The notes: generated by a model not told the origin, from the sequence alone. Positions 49,273 to 59,339 are shown, counted from the first letter of the stretch. The stretch is DNA of 64,000 nt from Martinezella hainanensis (GCF_900094555.1 NZ_FMAC01000004.1:62001-126000); one strand, 5' to 3'. Made by a program: numbers and translations.

Positions 49273-49304
49273 GTCCCCTCTCCCCGCATGCGGGGAGAGG
49301 GGAC
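49273..49304. repeat. Perfect 32-base palindrome
   Basis: The two 16-base halves (left GTCCCCTCTCCCCGCA) are exact reverse complements with no loop. It lies between the leuD terminator and the isomerase-like gene. Similar GGGGAGAGGGGA hairpins recur in rhizobial intergenic DNA (recollection). Confidence 0.85.
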
Positions 49305-49319
49305 CTTTGTGTCCGCATG

Positions 49320-49347
49320 AAAAAAGCCGGGCTGTAAGGCCCGGCTT
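49320..49347 (-). terminator. Terminator of leuD
   Basis: Nine-base perfect arms AAGCCGGGC/GCCCGGCTT lie 29 bases beyond the leuD stop and are followed on the minus strand by a T run. Confidence 0.88.
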
Positions 49348-49375
49348 CTAAACGCTAGAGATAAGGATAAGCCGA

Positions 49376-49984
49376 TCAGGCGGCCCAGGGGCGCGATGCG
49401 GCGTTCGTCTTTTCGAAAGTGTCGATCGCGGAGGATTTTTCCAGCGTCAGGCCGATATCGTCGAGGCCGTTCAGCAGGCAGTGACGCTTGAATTCGTCGA
49501 GTTCGAACTTCAGCGAGCCGCCGTCCGGGCCGGTGATTTCGAGGTTTTCCAGATCGACCGTCAGGATGGCGTTGGAGCCGCGCGAAGCGTCGTCCATCAG
49601 CTTGTCTAGATCTTCCTGGCTGACCTTGATCGGCAGGATGCCGTTCTTGAAGCAGTTGTTGTAGAAGATATCGGCGAAGCTGGTCGAGATGACGCAGCGG
49701 ATGCCGAAATCGAGCAGCGCCCAGGGAGCGTGTTCGCGCGAGGAGCCGCAACCGAAATTGTCGCCGGCGACGAGGATCTTGGCGTTCTGGTAGGCCGGCT
49801 TGTTCAGCACGAAATCTTCGTTCGGCGTGCCGTCTTCATTGTAGCGGGCTTCAGCGAAGAGCCCCTTGCCGAGACCCGTGCGCTTGATGGTCTTCAGATA
49901 ATCCTTCGGGATGATCATGTCGGTATCGACATTGACGACCGGGAGGGGTGCTGCGACACCGGTCAACTTCACGAACTTGTCCAT
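49376..49984 (-). CDS. leuD: 3-isopropylmalate dehydratase small subunit
   Basis: The 202-residue protein has the LeuD layout: [20 protein letters not shown] near residue 18, [17 protein letters not shown] near residue 74, and [18 protein letters not shown] near residue 101. It pairs with LeuC (not in the window) to isomerise isopropylmalate. The 193 bases upstream of its start carry a structured element. Confidence 0.96.
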   Translation of the reverse strand: MDKFVKLTGVAAPLPVVNVDTDMIIPKDYLKTIKRTGLGKGLFAEARYNEDGTPNEDFVLNKPAYQNAKILVAGDNFGCGSSREHAPWALLDFGIRCVISTSFADIFYNNCFKNGILPIKVSQEDLDKLMDDASRGSNAILTVDLENLEITGPDGGSLKFELDEFKRHCLLNGLDDIGLTLEKSSAIDTFEKTNAASRPWAA

Positions 49985-50079
49985 GGGGTCCTGCCTTCAT
50001 TTTCGTCTAAGCACGAATTATCCTGCCAATAGAGCAAATCCGGCCCGAAATGAAGGAGAATCTTGGAAATGCTCTAAAA

Positions 50080-50160
50080 GGCGGCGCTTTGGTCGCCCTT
50101 GCCCTTCAGCACGTGGCTTGAACCGGGCAAACGGGTGCCGGCGGCCGGCAATGGGCCGCC
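50080..50160. other. Structured element upstream of leuD, two competing pairings
   Basis: A long hairpin pairs 50091-50104 with 50125-50139 around a 20-base loop. GGCGGC at 50080-50085 can pair with GCCGCC at 50155-50160, enclosing that hairpin. Alternatively GGCGGCC at 50140-50146 pairs with GGCCGCC at 50154-50160. The pairings exclude each other. It could be a leader or a small RNA; the strand cannot be decided. Confidence 0.45.
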
Positions 50161-50177
50161 CTGCCCTGCTTTCAATC

Positions 50178-50414
50178 TCAGAGATCGATGATGGTGCCGC
50201 GACCGTCGTTCCAGATGCGCATTTCGCGCTGGCCGTTCGTCTTCGCCTTGGCGCGCACCGGTGCCGGCTTCATGCGCAGCGAAATCGCACGGGCTGCCAT
50301 CAGCACGGTGAGAATAGCGCCGACGGCAAGCGTGACCGAAACGGTAAACAACGCCATGGCTGCAAACACGGTGATACCGGCAAGCGCGATGAACAGGGAA
50401 CGGATATTCTGCAT
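50178..50414 (-). CDS. Small membrane protein of unknown function
   Basis: The 78-residue protein begins MQNIRSLFIALAGITVFAAM and has one long or two short hydrophobic helices (about residues 6-42). A basic tail (RAKAKTNGQREMRIWNDGRG) follows. The ATG has AGAGG about eight bases upstream. No family is recognised; small rhizobial proteins of this shape are common. It is divergent from the citrate-lyase-like gene. Confidence 0.7.
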   Translation of the reverse strand: MQNIRSLFIALAGITVFAAMALFTVSVTLAVGAILTVLMAARAISLRMKPAPVRAKAKTNGQREMRIWNDGRGTIIDL

Positions 50415-50525
50415 GGTCGAGACCTCTCTACAGCAAGCAATGTGGCCCTCTTCCCTGTCATCTGCAAGAGGAGCATGGCTTTTTGTTGACTTGCCTGGCG
50501 CGTAAAAGCGCGGCAAAACGGCACA

Positions 50526-51470
50526 ATGAGCCAATCTGAGAGCCAGAATCCCCCTTCCCGCCCCGCCCGGGTGCGCCGCTCGGTCTTGAGCGTTCCCGCC
50601 ATCAACCGTCGTGCGCTGGACAAGCTTTCGAGCCTCGATTGCGATGCCGTCATCTTCGATCTTGAGGATTCGGTGGCGCCGGAGAAAAAGGCCGAGGCGC
50701 GGGAGAATCTGAGAGCCTTCTTTGCTGTCGCGCCGCTGCCGGGCAAGGAGCGGATCATCCGCATCAATGCGCTTTCCTCCAATTTCGGCGCCGACGACCT
50801 GGCGCTGGTTGCGGAGCTGGAGCCGGATGCGGTGCTGCTGCCGAAGGTGGACGAGCCGCAGGATGTCATGATGGTCGGCGACTGGCTCGCGGAAGCCGAT
50901 GTGCCGGAAGAGTTGCGCATCTGGGCGATGATCGAGACGCCGCGCGGCATTCTGAACGCGGCCGCAATCGCCGAGGCCGGCCGTACGGCCGGCAGCCGGC
51001 TCGATTGTTTCGTCGTCGGCCTCAACGACCTCAGAAAGGAAACGGGTGTCCTGCCGCAACCCGGTCGCCCCTATCTCGTGCCCTGGCTGATGCAGGTGAT
51101 ATTGGCCGTCAGCGCTTATGGGCTCGAGGCCATCGACAGCGTGTTCAACGATTTCAAGGATGCCGAAGAATTCGAGGCGGAATGCGGCCAGGGTGTCGCC
51201 ATGGGCTTTACCGGCAAGATGCTGATCCATCCGAGCCAGATCGAGGCCGCCAACCGGCATTTCGGCCCGGCTGAGGCTGCCATCGCCGAGGCCGAGGCCA
51301 TCATATCAGCCTTCGCCGAGCCGGGCGCTGAAGCTCTCAATGTCGTGAACATCGGCGGGCGGATGGTGGAGCGGCTGCACCTTGTCCAGGCGGAAAGACT
51401 CATTCATAAAGCTCGCCTGATCGAGCAGCGCTCTTTGGGCGCCGCCGCAGCGCCCCGCACCGGGGCCTGA
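50526..51470 (+). CDS. HpcH/HpaI aldolase / CoA-ester lyase (CitE-like)
   Basis: The 314-residue protein has the CitE/malyl-CoA-lyase-type TIM barrel. RSVLSVPAINRRALDKLSSL is near residue 18, and VIFDLEDSVAPEKK near residue 42 carries acidic metal ligands. LLPKVDEP near residue 105, WAMIETPRGILNA near residue 138 and GFTGKMLIHPSQI near residue 227 also fit. It probably cleaves or forms a CoA thioester such as malyl- or citramalyl-CoA; the substrate is inferred only. A small DUF1737 gene follows after 37 bases. Confidence 0.85.
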   Translation: MSQSESQNPPSRPARVRRSVLSVPAINRRALDKLSSLDCDAVIFDLEDSVAPEKKAEARENLRAFFAVAPLPGKERIIRINALSSNFGADDLALVAELEPDAVLLPKVDEPQDVMMVGDWLAEADVPEELRIWAMIETPRGILNAAAIAEAGRTAGSRLDCFVVGLNDLRKETGVLPQPGRPYLVPWLMQVILAVSAYGLEAIDSVFNDFKDAEEFEAECGQGVAMGFTGKMLIHPSQIEAANRHFGPAEAAIAEAEAIISAFAEPGAEALNVVNIGGRMVERLHLVQAERLIHKARLIEQRSLGAAAAPRTGA

Positions 51471-51507
51471 CTGTCGAATTGACCGGCCAAACACGAAAGA
51501 TGCCTTG

Positions 51508-51714
51508 ATGAAACTCTATCGCTTCCTCACCGGTCCTGATGACGCTTCCTTCTGCCACAAGGTGAGTGCAGCGCTGAACAAGGGCTGGGAGCTATACGGC
51601 TCGCCGACCTATGGCTTCAACTCCGCAAGCGGCCGGATGGAATGCGGCCAGGCCGTCGTCAAGGAAGTGGCCGGCAAGGATTACGATCCGGATATGAAGC
51701 TTTCCGAGCAGTAA
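51508..51714 (+). CDS. DUF1737 domain protein
   Basis: The 68-residue protein begins MKLYRFLTGPDDASFCHKVS and has the DUF1737 pattern ALNKGWELYGSPTYGFN. The function is unknown. It is likely cotranscribed with the CitE-like gene. Confidence 0.82.
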   Translation: MKLYRFLTGPDDASFCHKVSAALNKGWELYGSPTYGFNSASGRMECGQAVVKEVAGKDYDPDMKLSEQ

Positions 51715-51762
51715 GCGTCGATTGAAGTTCTTCACCCTGGCCGCCTACGGTCGGGGTCGATA

Positions 51763-52200
51763 TCATCGATCCGTCGCTTCTTCGGCGCTTTCCTCGATGC
51801 GCTCCATATCCTCGTCGCTCAGGCCGAAATGGTGGCCGATCTCGTGGATCAGGACATGGGTGATGATGTCGCCGAGGGTTTCCTCGTTTTCAGCCCAATA
51901 GTCGATGATCGGCCGGCGGTAGAGGCGGATCTTGTTGGGCATGTCGCCGGTCTGGGCGGTGAAGCGCTCCGAGATGCCGCGGCCTTCGAAGAGGCCGAGC
52001 AGGTCGAAAGGGGTTTCCAGCGCCATATCCTCGAACACCTCGTCATCCGGGAAATCCTCGATGAGAATGACGAGATTGCCGGTGAGCGAGCGGAATTCGT
52101 CCGGCAGGTGGCTGTAAGCCTCCATTGCCAGAGATTCGAATGTGCTGATGGAGGGCGAGTGGCGGTCCCGCCAATCTTCGCTCTGGTCGACGCGAGCCAT
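51763..52200 (-). CDS. Zincin-like metallopeptidase family protein
   Basis: The 145-residue protein has the zinc motif HEIGHHFGLSDED near residue 121, within VLIHEIGHHFGLSDEDMERI. It corresponds to the short possible-metallopeptidase family widespread in alphaproteobacteria and actinobacteria. DNLVILIEDFPDDEVFEDM-type residues near 43 are also typical. No export signal is seen. GAAGGAA precedes the ATG. Substrates are unknown. Confidence 0.88.
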   Translation of the reverse strand: MARVDQSEDWRDRHSPSISTFESLAMEAYSHLPDEFRSLTGNLVILIEDFPDDEVFEDMALETPFDLLGLFEGRGISERFTAQTGDMPNKIRLYRRPIIDYWAENEETLGDIITHVLIHEIGHHFGLSDEDMERIEESAEEATDR

Positions 52201-52267
52201 GAATATTCCTTCCTTGGCTGGTCATATAGAGACTTTATGCTGCTTTTACGAGAGCGGATTAGTGTAT

Positions 52268-52380
52268 GGCGCCGAAAAGTGTTTGAGCGGTTTTCGGGCG
52301 CCATCATGCCCTACTTCTTTGATTCTAGAGCGGATTCAGATTTTAGGTCATTTCAACCTGAAATCATCCAACTCTGAGCA
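52268..52380. repeat. Rhizobial intergenic hairpin repeats
   Basis: The first hairpin pairs GGCGCCGAAAA (52268) with TTTTCGGGCGCC (ending 52302). The second pairs GATTTTAGGT (52339-52348) with ACCTGAAATC (52356-52365) after CTAGAGCGGATTCA. Both resemble repeats seen many times in rhizobial genomes (recollection). They lie between the metallopeptidase and the SOS cassette. Confidence 0.65.
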
Positions 52381-52438
52381 GAGGAATATTTTCTCATGAA
52401 ATGGTGTTGACTCTTTCTCCAAGCTCTGGAATCCATAA

Positions 52439-52453
52439 GAACATAACAGGAAC
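52439..52453. promoter_or_regulatory. LexA box of the imuA-imuB-dnaE2 cassette
   Basis: GAACATAACAGGAAC fits the alphaproteobacterial direct-repeat SOS box GAAC-N7-GAAC exactly. It lies 23 bases upstream of the imuA ATG, so LexA should repress the cassette until DNA damage. Confidence 0.88.
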
Positions 52454-52476
52454 ATTATCGATCTGGAGTGAACGTC

Positions 52477-53457
52477 ATGGCCGAGGCTGCCGTGGCGCGG
52501 GAAACGCTTTTTGCCCTGCGTGAAACCATTGCCCGACTGGAAGGCAGGCCGATCCCGGCACTGGCAGCAGCGGCGCGTGAAACGCTGGCAGACAGGCCGG
52601 GGATGGGGACGGCGGGCATTGCGAAGCCCCTGCCCGCGCAAACCGGACTTTCCCAGCCGCTCCTTCCGATCGGCGTCGATGATCTCGACGCGGCGCTGCA
52701 GGGCGGCCTGCCGCTCGATGCGCTGACGGAAATCCGCTCGCACGGCCTGCGCGATGCCGGGGTGGCAAGCGGTTTTGCTTTGGCGCTCGCAGCGCGGCTG
52801 CATGCGCAAGCGTCGGATACGGCCGTGTCCAAGTCCCCGGTCCTGTGGATCGGCGATACGGTCGCGACGATGGAGGCGGGCGTGCCCTATGCCATCGGCG
52901 TCAGCGATTTCGGGTTGGAGCCTGCGGCTTTCCTGCAGGCCTCGCCGCGCAAGCTGGACGATGCGCTCTGGGTGGCGGAGGCAGCACTTGGCAGTGCCGC
53001 CTTTGCTCTCGTCATTCTGGAAGTGCGCGGCAATCCCGCCCGTTTCGGCCTGACCGAAAGCCGGCGGCTGGCGCTGAGGGCCAAGGCGGCGGGGCGGCCC
53101 TTGTTTCTGTTGCGACAGGGAGGCGAGGAGGAGGCAAGCAGCGCCCTCTTCCGCTTTTCCGTCGAACCCGCGCCGGCGCAGGCGCGGCCCCTGCCGGACG
53201 GATCGGTGCTTGGCGGCAGCATCGGTCATCCGGCCTTTCGTCTGACCTTGGAAAAAAGCCGAAACCCGGCGCCCCTTTCCATAACCCTGGAGTGGAATGC
53301 CCATGACCGCCGCTTTGCCCCTATCCTCGACACTCAACGCCCTGCCTTTCCCGGCGAACACGCAGCGCATTCTGGCGCTGACCTTTCCGCATCTGCCGAC
53401 CGACCGCATCGCGCGCAAGCGCTGGGGTCTGTCCTGGCGTTCGACAGGCAGGCTTGA
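52477..53457 (+). CDS. imuA: ImuA, translesion mutagenesis accessory protein
   Basis: The 326-residue protein is the RecA/SulA-like first member of the mutasome cassette. LPIGVDDLDAALQGGLPLDAL is near residue 66, and the RecA-like core runs to about [14 protein letters not shown] near residue 283. That is where I expect the family to end. A further 40 residues or so read through the start of imuB in another frame. The ATG at 52477 has GGAG eight bases upstream. Its role with ImuB and DnaE2 is known from Caulobacter and mycobacteria. Confidence 0.85.
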   Translation: MAEAAVARETLFALRETIARLEGRPIPALAAAARETLADRPGMGTAGIAKPLPAQTGLSQPLLPIGVDDLDAALQGGLPLDALTEIRSHGLRDAGVASGFALALAARLHAQASDTAVSKSPVLWIGDTVATMEAGVPYAIGVSDFGLEPAAFLQASPRKLDDALWVAEAALGSAAFALVILEVRGNPARFGLTESRRLALRAKAAGRPLFLLRQGGEEEASSALFRFSVEPAPAQARPLPDGSVLGGSIGHPAFRLTLEKSRNPAPLSITLEWNAHDRRFAPILDTQRPAFPGEHAAHSGADLSASADRPHRAQALGSVLAFDRQA

Positions 53458-54925
53458 AGCGCCGCCGCTTGCTTGTGCCGGCAAGCTCAACAATGCCATG
53501 CGACTGACAGCTCTTAACGAGCGCGCGGAGATGATCGGCTTGAAACAGGGTCAGGGCGTGGCCGAGGCGAAGGCGATCTGTCCCGATCTCGATGTGGTCG
53601 AGGAGGATCCGGCGGCGGACCGCAAGCTTCTGGAAGCGATCGCCGACTGGTGCGACCGCTATACGCCGCTGGTGGCGATCGACGGCAAGGATGGGCTTTT
53701 CCTCGATATTACCGGCTGCGCCCATCTCTTCGGCGGCGAGGAAGCGCTGCTCGAGGACATACTGATCCGGATTTCCCGGCTGGGCTTCGATGTGCGCGGC
53801 GCCATTTCCTCCGCGCCGGGCTTGTCCTGGGCCGTTGCCCGCTTTGACGACAGCCGCCTCGTTCCTCCCGAAGCCATGGAAGAAGCCTTGGCGCCGCTGC
53901 CCGTGGCGTCCCTGAGGCTCGGCGAGGAGACTGTCGCGGCCCTGCAGAAGATGGGTCTGAAGCAGGTGGGCGATCTTCTGGCCGCGCCGCGCGCGCCACT
54001 TGCCCGCCGCTTCGGCGCGCAACTGCTGTTGCGGCTCGACCAGGCCGTTGGTCTCGTCGAGGAGCCGATCTCGCCGCGCCGCCCGGTCGCGCAATTGTCG
54101 GCCGAGCGCCGGCTGGCCGAGCCGGTGCAGGCGGAAGACGATATTTTGCAGCTTGCCCGCCAGCTTGCCGAAACCCTGAAGCCGGGGCTGGAGGCGCGCG
54201 GCGTCGGCGGCCGCTCCTTCGAACTTCTGCTTTTCCGGGTGGATGGCGCGGTCTTCCGCATCGCCGCCGGCGCATCGCAGCCGCTGCGGGAGCCGAGCCG
54301 GATTTCAAGCCTGTTCACGGAGCGCTTCGGCGCCATTCATGACGATCTCGATATCGGCTACGGTTTCGAAATCATCCGCCTCAATGTGCTTCAGCATGCG
54401 CCTTTCGATGCAACGCAAGGCGATTTCGTCGGCGAGGACCGCCAGGAAGGGTCGCTTGCCGCCTTTGTCGATCGCGTGGCCGCGCGGCTGGGACCGGACT
54501 GCCTGCAGGGGTTCGAGCTGCGACAGAGCCATATCCCCGAGCGGGCCGTGCGGCCGCTGCCGGCCATGACGATCCTCGCTTCAAAGCGGCGCACAGGCAA
54601 GGAGGATGCCGGCCATGGCTTCTTCCGCGGCGAGCGGCCGCTGCGGCTGTTCCGCATGCCGGAGCTGGTCGAAACCATTGCCGCCGAAGTGCCTGACGGC
54701 CCTCCTCGGCAGTTCCGCTGGCGGCGGGTCATGCATCGGGTCAGCCGGGCCGAGGGGCCGGAGCGGCTTTCGGCGGAATGGTGGCTCGAGGAAAAGGAAG
54801 AGCCTGCCCGTGATTATTTCCAGATCGAGGATGAAGAGGGTCATCGTTTCTGGCTGTTCCGCAAGGGGCTTTATGGTCGCGGTGGAACGGCGCCGGACTG
54901 GTACATGCATGGGGTCTTCGCATGA
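53297..54925 (+). CDS. imuB: ImuB, Y-family polymerase-like mutasome scaffold
   Basis: The 542-residue protein resembles Y-family polymerases but lacks the N-terminal catalytic acid pattern ([20 protein letters not shown] instead of a DMDAFF-type motif), as known for ImuB. The [20 protein letters not shown] region near residue 127 keeps the palm-like motif. The C-terminal tail is long. ImuB bridges DnaE2 to the sliding clamp. Its start overlaps imuA by 161 bases, and its stop overlaps dnaE2 as ATGA. Confidence 0.92.
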   Translation: MPMTAALPLSSTLNALPFPANTQRILALTFPHLPTDRIARKRWGLSWRSTGRLEAPPLACAGKLNNAMRLTALNERAEMIGLKQGQGVAEAKAICPDLDVVEEDPAADRKLLEAIADWCDRYTPLVAIDGKDGLFLDITGCAHLFGGEEALLEDILIRISRLGFDVRGAISSAPGLSWAVARFDDSRLVPPEAMEEALAPLPVASLRLGEETVAALQKMGLKQVGDLLAAPRAPLARRFGAQLLLRLDQAVGLVEEPISPRRPVAQLSAERRLAEPVQAEDDILQLARQLAETLKPGLEARGVGGRSFELLLFRVDGAVFRIAAGASQPLREPSRISSLFTERFGAIHDDLDIGYGFEIIRLNVLQHAPFDATQGDFVGEDRQEGSLAAFVDRVAARLGPDCLQGFELRQSHIPERAVRPLPAMTILASKRRTGKEDAGHGFFRGERPLRLFRMPELVETIAAEVPDGPPRQFRWRRVMHRVSRAEGPERLSAEWWLEEKEEPARDYFQIEDEEGHRFWLFRKGLYGRGGTAPDWYMHGVFA

Positions 54926-57900
54926 ACGCGCGCCCGAGCTTTCACGAACCCGTACCCTTCTGCGAGATTGGGGTCAGAACGAATTTCTCCTTTCTCGAGG
55001 GAGCCTCGCATCCGGAAGAGATCGTGGCGCAGGCCGCCATCCTGAGACTTTCCGGATTTGGGATTGCCGACCGCAATTCGGTTGCAGGCGTCGTCAAGGC
55101 GCATGCGCATACCAAGCTTCTCCAGGCGAAACATGAAGACACCATCAAGGAAAATCTTCTGCTTCGAGCCCAGGGAAAGCCGGAAAAGCCGTTCCTGAAG
55201 CCGGTTCGTTTCCAGCCTGGCGCCCGTCTGGTGTTCTCGGATGGCACACCTGACATTCTTGCTTATCCTCAGAACCGCAAGGGCTGGGCGCATCTCTGCC
55301 GGCTTTTGAGCGCCGGCAATCTACGCGGCGAGAAAGGCACCTGCATCCTCACTGAAAGCGACCTCGTGGAATGGGGCGACGAGATGATGCTAGCGCTTAT
55401 TCCCGATGCCGAGAGTGTCGAGACGCCCGAGGAGCAGTCAAAGCTGGATGAGTGCCTGAAGCGGCTATGGATGCGCTTCGGCCGAAAGTTTCATATGATC
55501 CTGTCGCCGGCCTATGACGGGCGGGACCGGATGACCTTTGCCACGCTCTCCATTCTGGCGCAGCGCAATGGCGTGCGACTGATCGCCAGCAACCAGCCGC
55601 TCTATCACGCGACCGAACGTAAGCCGCTCGCCGATATCGTGATTTCGATTCGGGAGCATGTGCCGATCGCCGAGGCCGGCTTCAGGCTGGCGGCCAATGC
55701 CGAGCGCTATATGAAGGATGCTGGCGAGATGGCGCGTCTCTTTCGAGATTATCCAAAGGCCATCGCCAATACGCAGAAGTTTTTTAGCCGGCTATCTTTT
55801 TCGCTGGATGAGCTGAAGCATAATTATCCCGACGAAAGTGTTCCTGGCGAAACCGTCTCGGAAACGCTGGAGCGGCTGACCTGGGAGGGGGCCAGATGGC
55901 GCTATCCTGATGAGATTCCCGCAGAGGTCGTCAAACAGATCAATGACGAGCTTATTCTTATCCGCGAGCGGCAATATGAGCCCTACTTCCTGACGGTGCG
56001 CCGCATCATGGAGTTTGCCCGCAGCCGGAACATTCTATGTCAGGGGCGCGGTTCGGCCGCCAACTCCTTGGTCTGCTATTGTCTCAGGATCACGGAAGTC
56101 AATCCGAAGATCACGACGCTTTTGTTCGAGCGCTTCATCTCGACGGAGCGCGAGGAACCACCCGACATCGACGTCGATTTCGAGCACGAGAAGCGTGAAG
56201 AGGTCATCCAATTCATCTACCGTCATTACAAGATGGAGTATGCCGGGCTGACGGCGGCGGTCACCAGCTATCGGGCGCGCTCGGCCGGTCGCGAAGTGGC
56301 GAAAGCCTTTGGCCTGTCGGAGGATGTGCAGTCGGCTCTTGCAAGCGGTGTCTGGGGCTGGTCGACGGAGGATCTGTCCGAGCGCGAGGCGAAGATTGCC
56401 GGTCTCGATCTCAAGGACAAGACGACAAAGAACGTGCTGTCCTATGCCTCGACGCTGATGGGTTTTCCCCGGCATCTGACCCAGCATGTCGGCGGTTTCG
56501 TCATCACCCGGGATCGGCTGGATGAGGTCGTGCCGATCATGCACACGGCGATGGACGATCGCTACATGATCGAGTGGAACAAGGACGATCTCGACAATCT
56601 CAACATATTGAAGATCGACGTGCTGGCGCTCGGCATGCTGACCTGTCTCGCCAAGGCTTTCGATCTGCTTTTGCTCAATTACGATGTGAAGAAAGAGCTC
56701 GCCGATCTTGGTTACGCCAATTACCCGGATGGCGAACCTGTCTATGACATGATCTGCCGCGCCGACACGATCGGCGTTTTCCAGATCGAAAGCCGGGCGC
56801 AGATGAGCATGCTGCCGCGCCTTCGACCCCGGGAGTTCTATGATCTAGTCATCGAGGTGGCGATCGTCCGACCCGGTCCGATTCAGGGCAATATGGTGCA
56901 TCCCTATCTCAAGCGACGGGAGGCCAAGCGGGCGGGGAAAAAACTCGACTATCCGAGTCCGGAGCTGGAGGCGGTGTTAAAACGTACGCTGGGCGTTCCT
57001 CTCTTTCAGGAACAGGCGATGCAGATCGCCATTACGGCGGCTGGATTTAAGCCTGCGGAAGCGGACAAGCTGCGTCGGGCTATGGCAACATTCAAGCGAA
57101 CCGGGACTATCCATACTTTCGAGGAGAAGATGGTCGAGGGTATGGCCGCGAAGGGGTACGACCGTGAGTTCGCCAAGAACTGCTTCGAGCAGATCAAAGG
57201 CTTCGGCGAATATGGCTTTCCGGAAAGCCATGCGGCGTCCTTTGCCCTGCTCGTCTATGCCTCCTCCTGGCTCAAGGCCTATTATCCCGATGTCTTCTGT
57301 ACGGCGATCCTCAATGCTCAGCCCATGGGCTTTTATGCGCCGGCGCAGCTGGTGCGCGATGCGCGCGAGCATGGCGTCGAGGTGCGGCCGGTGGATGTCA
57401 ATCATTCGAGTTGGGATTGCCTGCTGGAAAAGGCGTCTTTCGACCGCAGTTCGGTCGAGCAGCGTCATGCGTCGATGCGCGAGATCATCAAGACGCAATG
57501 TGCCGTCCGCCTCGGTTTCCGGCAGGTCAAGGGCCTGTCCGAGGATGAGATGAAGCAGCTGGTCGAGCGCCGTGGTGATGGTTATCGCTCGGTGCGCGAT
57601 CTCTGGCTACGATCCGGACTTGCCAAGGCGCAGATCGAGCGTCTGGCGGATGCGGATGCGTTCGGTTCCATCAGCCTCAGCCGGCGTGAGGCGCTTTGGG
57701 CGGTGCGGGCGCTTGATGCCAGCAGCGCTGCCGAAAAGCTTCCCCTCTTCGATCTCGGCGACCATGCGGATCTGCAGCTCGAACCGGCGGTTTCTCTGCC
57801 CGAGATGCTACCCGGCGAGCAGGTCACCGAAGATTATCGCTATCTGTCCATGTCGCTGAAAGCGCATCCGGTTTCCTTCCTGCGCGCCGATTTCGCGCGG

Positions 57901-58389
57901 CAGGGTATTGTACGGAGCCGGGAACTGCCCGGTGTCGCCAATGGCCGGATGGTGACGATCGCCGGGCTGGTGCTGGTGCGCCAGCGGCCGGGCTCGGCCA
58001 AGGGGGTGATCTTCATGACGCTCGAAGACGAGACCGGCGTCGCCAATGCGATCGTCTGGCCGAAGAAGTTCGAGAAATACCGTGCCATTGTCATGGGGGC
58101 ACGGTTGGTGAAGATCCGCGGCCGCCTGCAGAGCGAAAGCGGCGTCATCCATGTGGTGGTCGATCATATCGAGGATATGACGCCGGCACTCGGCATCCTA
58201 CAGCGCGAGGCAAGGCGTTTTGGCGTCAGCGACCGGGCAGATGAGGCGCTACGGCCGACCATGGATCACCGGCAGAAGAAAAAATCTGCCCTGCTGCTGC
58301 GTCCATCCGGTGCAGGGACAGCGGCGGAAGGCCGCAGCAATGGCGTGGAAACGGCAAAGGTCATGCCGCGAGGTCGCAATTTCCATTGA
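54922..58389 (+). CDS. dnaE2: Error-prone DNA polymerase DnaE2
   Basis: The 1155-residue C-family polymerase starts with a PHP domain ([20 protein letters not shown] near residue 14) and carries the catalytic core. This includes [20 protein letters not shown] near residue 375 and [20 protein letters not shown] near residue 414. The [20 protein letters not shown] region (helix-hairpin-helix side) lies near residue 768, and an OB fold follows near the end. It performs damage-induced mutagenic synthesis. It is translationally coupled to imuB. Confidence 0.96.
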   Translation: MNARPSFHEPVPFCEIGVRTNFSFLEGASHPEEIVAQAAILRLSGFGIADRNSVAGVVKAHAHTKLLQAKHEDTIKENLLLRAQGKPEKPFLKPVRFQPGARLVFSDGTPDILAYPQNRKGWAHLCRLLSAGNLRGEKGTCILTESDLVEWGDEMMLALIPDAESVETPEEQSKLDECLKRLWMRFGRKFHMILSPAYDGRDRMTFATLSILAQRNGVRLIASNQPLYHATERKPLADIVISIREHVPIAEAGFRLAANAERYMKDAGEMARLFRDYPKAIANTQKFFSRLSFSLDELKHNYPDESVPGETVSETLERLTWEGARWRYPDEIPAEVVKQINDELILIRERQYEPYFLTVRRIMEFARSRNILCQGRGSAANSLVCYCLRITEVNPKITTLLFERFISTEREEPPDIDVDFEHEKREEVIQFIYRHYKMEYAGLTAAVTSYRARSAGREVAKAFGLSEDVQSALASGVWGWSTEDLSEREAKIAGLDLKDKTTKNVLSYASTLMGFPRHLTQHVGGFVITRDRLDEVVPIMHTAMDDRYMIEWNKDDLDNLNILKIDVLALGMLTCLAKAFDLLLLNYDVKKELADLGYANYPDGEPVYDMICRADTIGVFQIESRAQMSMLPRLRPREFYDLVIEVAIVRPGPIQGNMVHPYLKRREAKRAGKKLDYPSPELEAVLKRTLGVPLFQEQAMQIAITAAGFKPAEADKLRRAMATFKRTGTIHTFEEKMVEGMAAKGYDREFAKNCFEQIKGFGEYGFPESHAASFALLVYASSWLKAYYPDVFCTAILNAQPMGFYAPAQLVRDAREHGVEVRPVDVNHSSWDCLLEKASFDRSSVEQRHASMREIIKTQCAVRLGFRQVKGLSEDEMKQLVERRGDGYRSVRDLWLRSGLAKAQIERLADADAFGSISLSRREALWAVRALDASSAAEKLPLFDLGDHADLQLEPAVSLPEMLPGEQVTEDYRYLSMSLKAHPVSFLRADFARQGIVRSRELPGVANGRMVTIAGLVLVRQRPGSAKGVIFMTLEDETGVANAIVWPKKFEKYRAIVMGARLVKIRGRLQSESGVIHVVVDHIEDMTPALGILQREARRFGVSDRADEALRPTMDHRQKKKSALLLRPSGAGTAAEGRSNGVETAKVMPRGRNFH

Positions 58390-58493
58390 AATTCTGGGAG
58401 ATTCCGAGAGATTCGGGGCCTTTCATCCGGAGGTCGCGAGCCAATGCTCCTGTCATCCAATCAAACCGGCGATTAAAATGAATCGTTTCTTTC

Positions 58494-58523
58494 TTGACAA
58501 AGGGCGTCTTCTTTAGCAGATAA
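58494..58523 (+). promoter_or_regulatory. Candidate promoter of bfd-bfr
   Basis: TTGACA at 58494-58499 (preceded by C, as in rhizobial promoters) is followed after 17 bases by CAGATA. It lies about 40 bases before bfd. No clear ICE-type Irr palindrome was found. Confidence 0.4.
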
Positions 58524-58562
58524 CAAGACAGCGGATGTCATGTTTGACGGGCTGAGCGAAGA

Positions 58563-58874
58563 ATGCTGGTTTGCAGTTGTAATTACATCACCGACAAGGA
58601 AATCCGGGAGGTCATCACCGAACTCCTCGATCAGGACTGTTGGCAGCTCATCGTTCCCGCCAAGGTTTATCACGCCATGGAAAAGCGCGGCCGCTGCTGC
58701 GGCTGTTTCCCGAATGTTGTTGATATCATTATACAGACAACCGAAGATTATCATGCCCGTCGGCACTCGACGGAAGCCGAAATATTTGATTTCATGTCCC
58801 GCCTGAAAAAATTCCATGAAGACAACAGGAGAGCGGACATTGAAAGGCGACAAAAAAGTCATCGAGCGGCTTAA
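58563..58874 (+). CDS. bfd: Bacterioferritin-associated ferredoxin-like protein
   Basis: The 103-residue protein begins [20 protein letters not shown]. It carries the C-x-C pair Cys4/Cys6 and a distal RCCGC (Cys45, Cys46, Cys48), matching the [2Fe-2S]-binding BFD-like fold. Bfd reduces ferric iron in bacterioferritin for release. The spacing between cysteine pairs is longer than in E. coli Bfd, and the basic C-terminal tail of about 40 residues is extra. It overlaps the bfr start by 35 bases. Confidence 0.88.
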   Translation: MLVCSCNYITDKEIREVITELLDQDCWQLIVPAKVYHAMEKRGRCCGCFPNVVDIIIQTTEDYHARRHSTEAEIFDFMSRLKKFHEDNRRADIERRQKSHRAA

Positions 58875-59325
58875 CGAGGCGCTGTTCCTCGAGCTTGGCG
58901 CAGTCAACCAGTATTGGGTTCACTATCGGCTTCTTGAGGACTGGGGCTACACCAAGCTTGCCAAGAAGGAGCGTGCGGAATCCATCGAGGAAATGCAGCA
59001 CGCCGACCGCCTCGTCGCTCGCATTATCTTCCTTGAAGGTCATCCCAATCTGCAGACGCTGGCGCCGCTGCGCATCGGTCAGAACGTCAAGGAAGTGCTG
59101 GAAGCCGATCTTGCCGGCGAATACGACGCCCGCACGGCCTACAAGAAGTCGCGCGATATCTGTCATGACGCTGGCGACTATGTTTCCATGAAGCTGTTCG
59201 AAGAGCTGTTGACGGATGAGGAAGGCCATATCGACTTCCTCGAAACCCAGCTCGAGCTGCTCGGAAAAATCGGCGAAGCCAAGTACGGCCAGCTCAACGC
59301 TGACTCCGCCGATTCCGCAGAATAA
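58840..59325 (+). CDS. bfr: Bacterioferritin
   Basis: The 161-residue four-helix protein starts at the TTG at 58840 ([20 protein letters not shown]), with AGGAG eight bases upstream. An ATG at 58816 is also in frame. Ferroxidase ligands are visible in [12 protein letters not shown] and EEMQHADRL and in [16 protein letters not shown] methionine at residue 52 for heme binding is expected in IEEMQHAD. It stores iron as a 24-mer with Bfd as the release partner. A hairpin follows. Confidence 0.94.
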   Translation: MKGDKKVIERLNEALFLELGAVNQYWVHYRLLEDWGYTKLAKKERAESIEEMQHADRLVARIIFLEGHPNLQTLAPLRIGQNVKEVLEADLAGEYDARTAYKKSRDICHDAGDYVSMKLFEELLTDEEGHIDFLETQLELLGKIGEAKYGQLNADSADSAE

Positions 59326-59339
59326 TCGACATCTTACGA

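Noticed and set aside
50080..50160. 6S RNA or signal-recognition RNA gene upstream of leuD
   Set aside because: The region is structured, but I could not match the conserved SRP motif GGTCAGG or a convincing 6S layout; kept only as a structured element.
50178..51260. 360-residue minus-strand frame containing the 78-residue small protein
   Set aside because: Most of it is antisense to the CitE-like gene; only the last 78 codons, after a ribosome site and ATG at 50414, look real.
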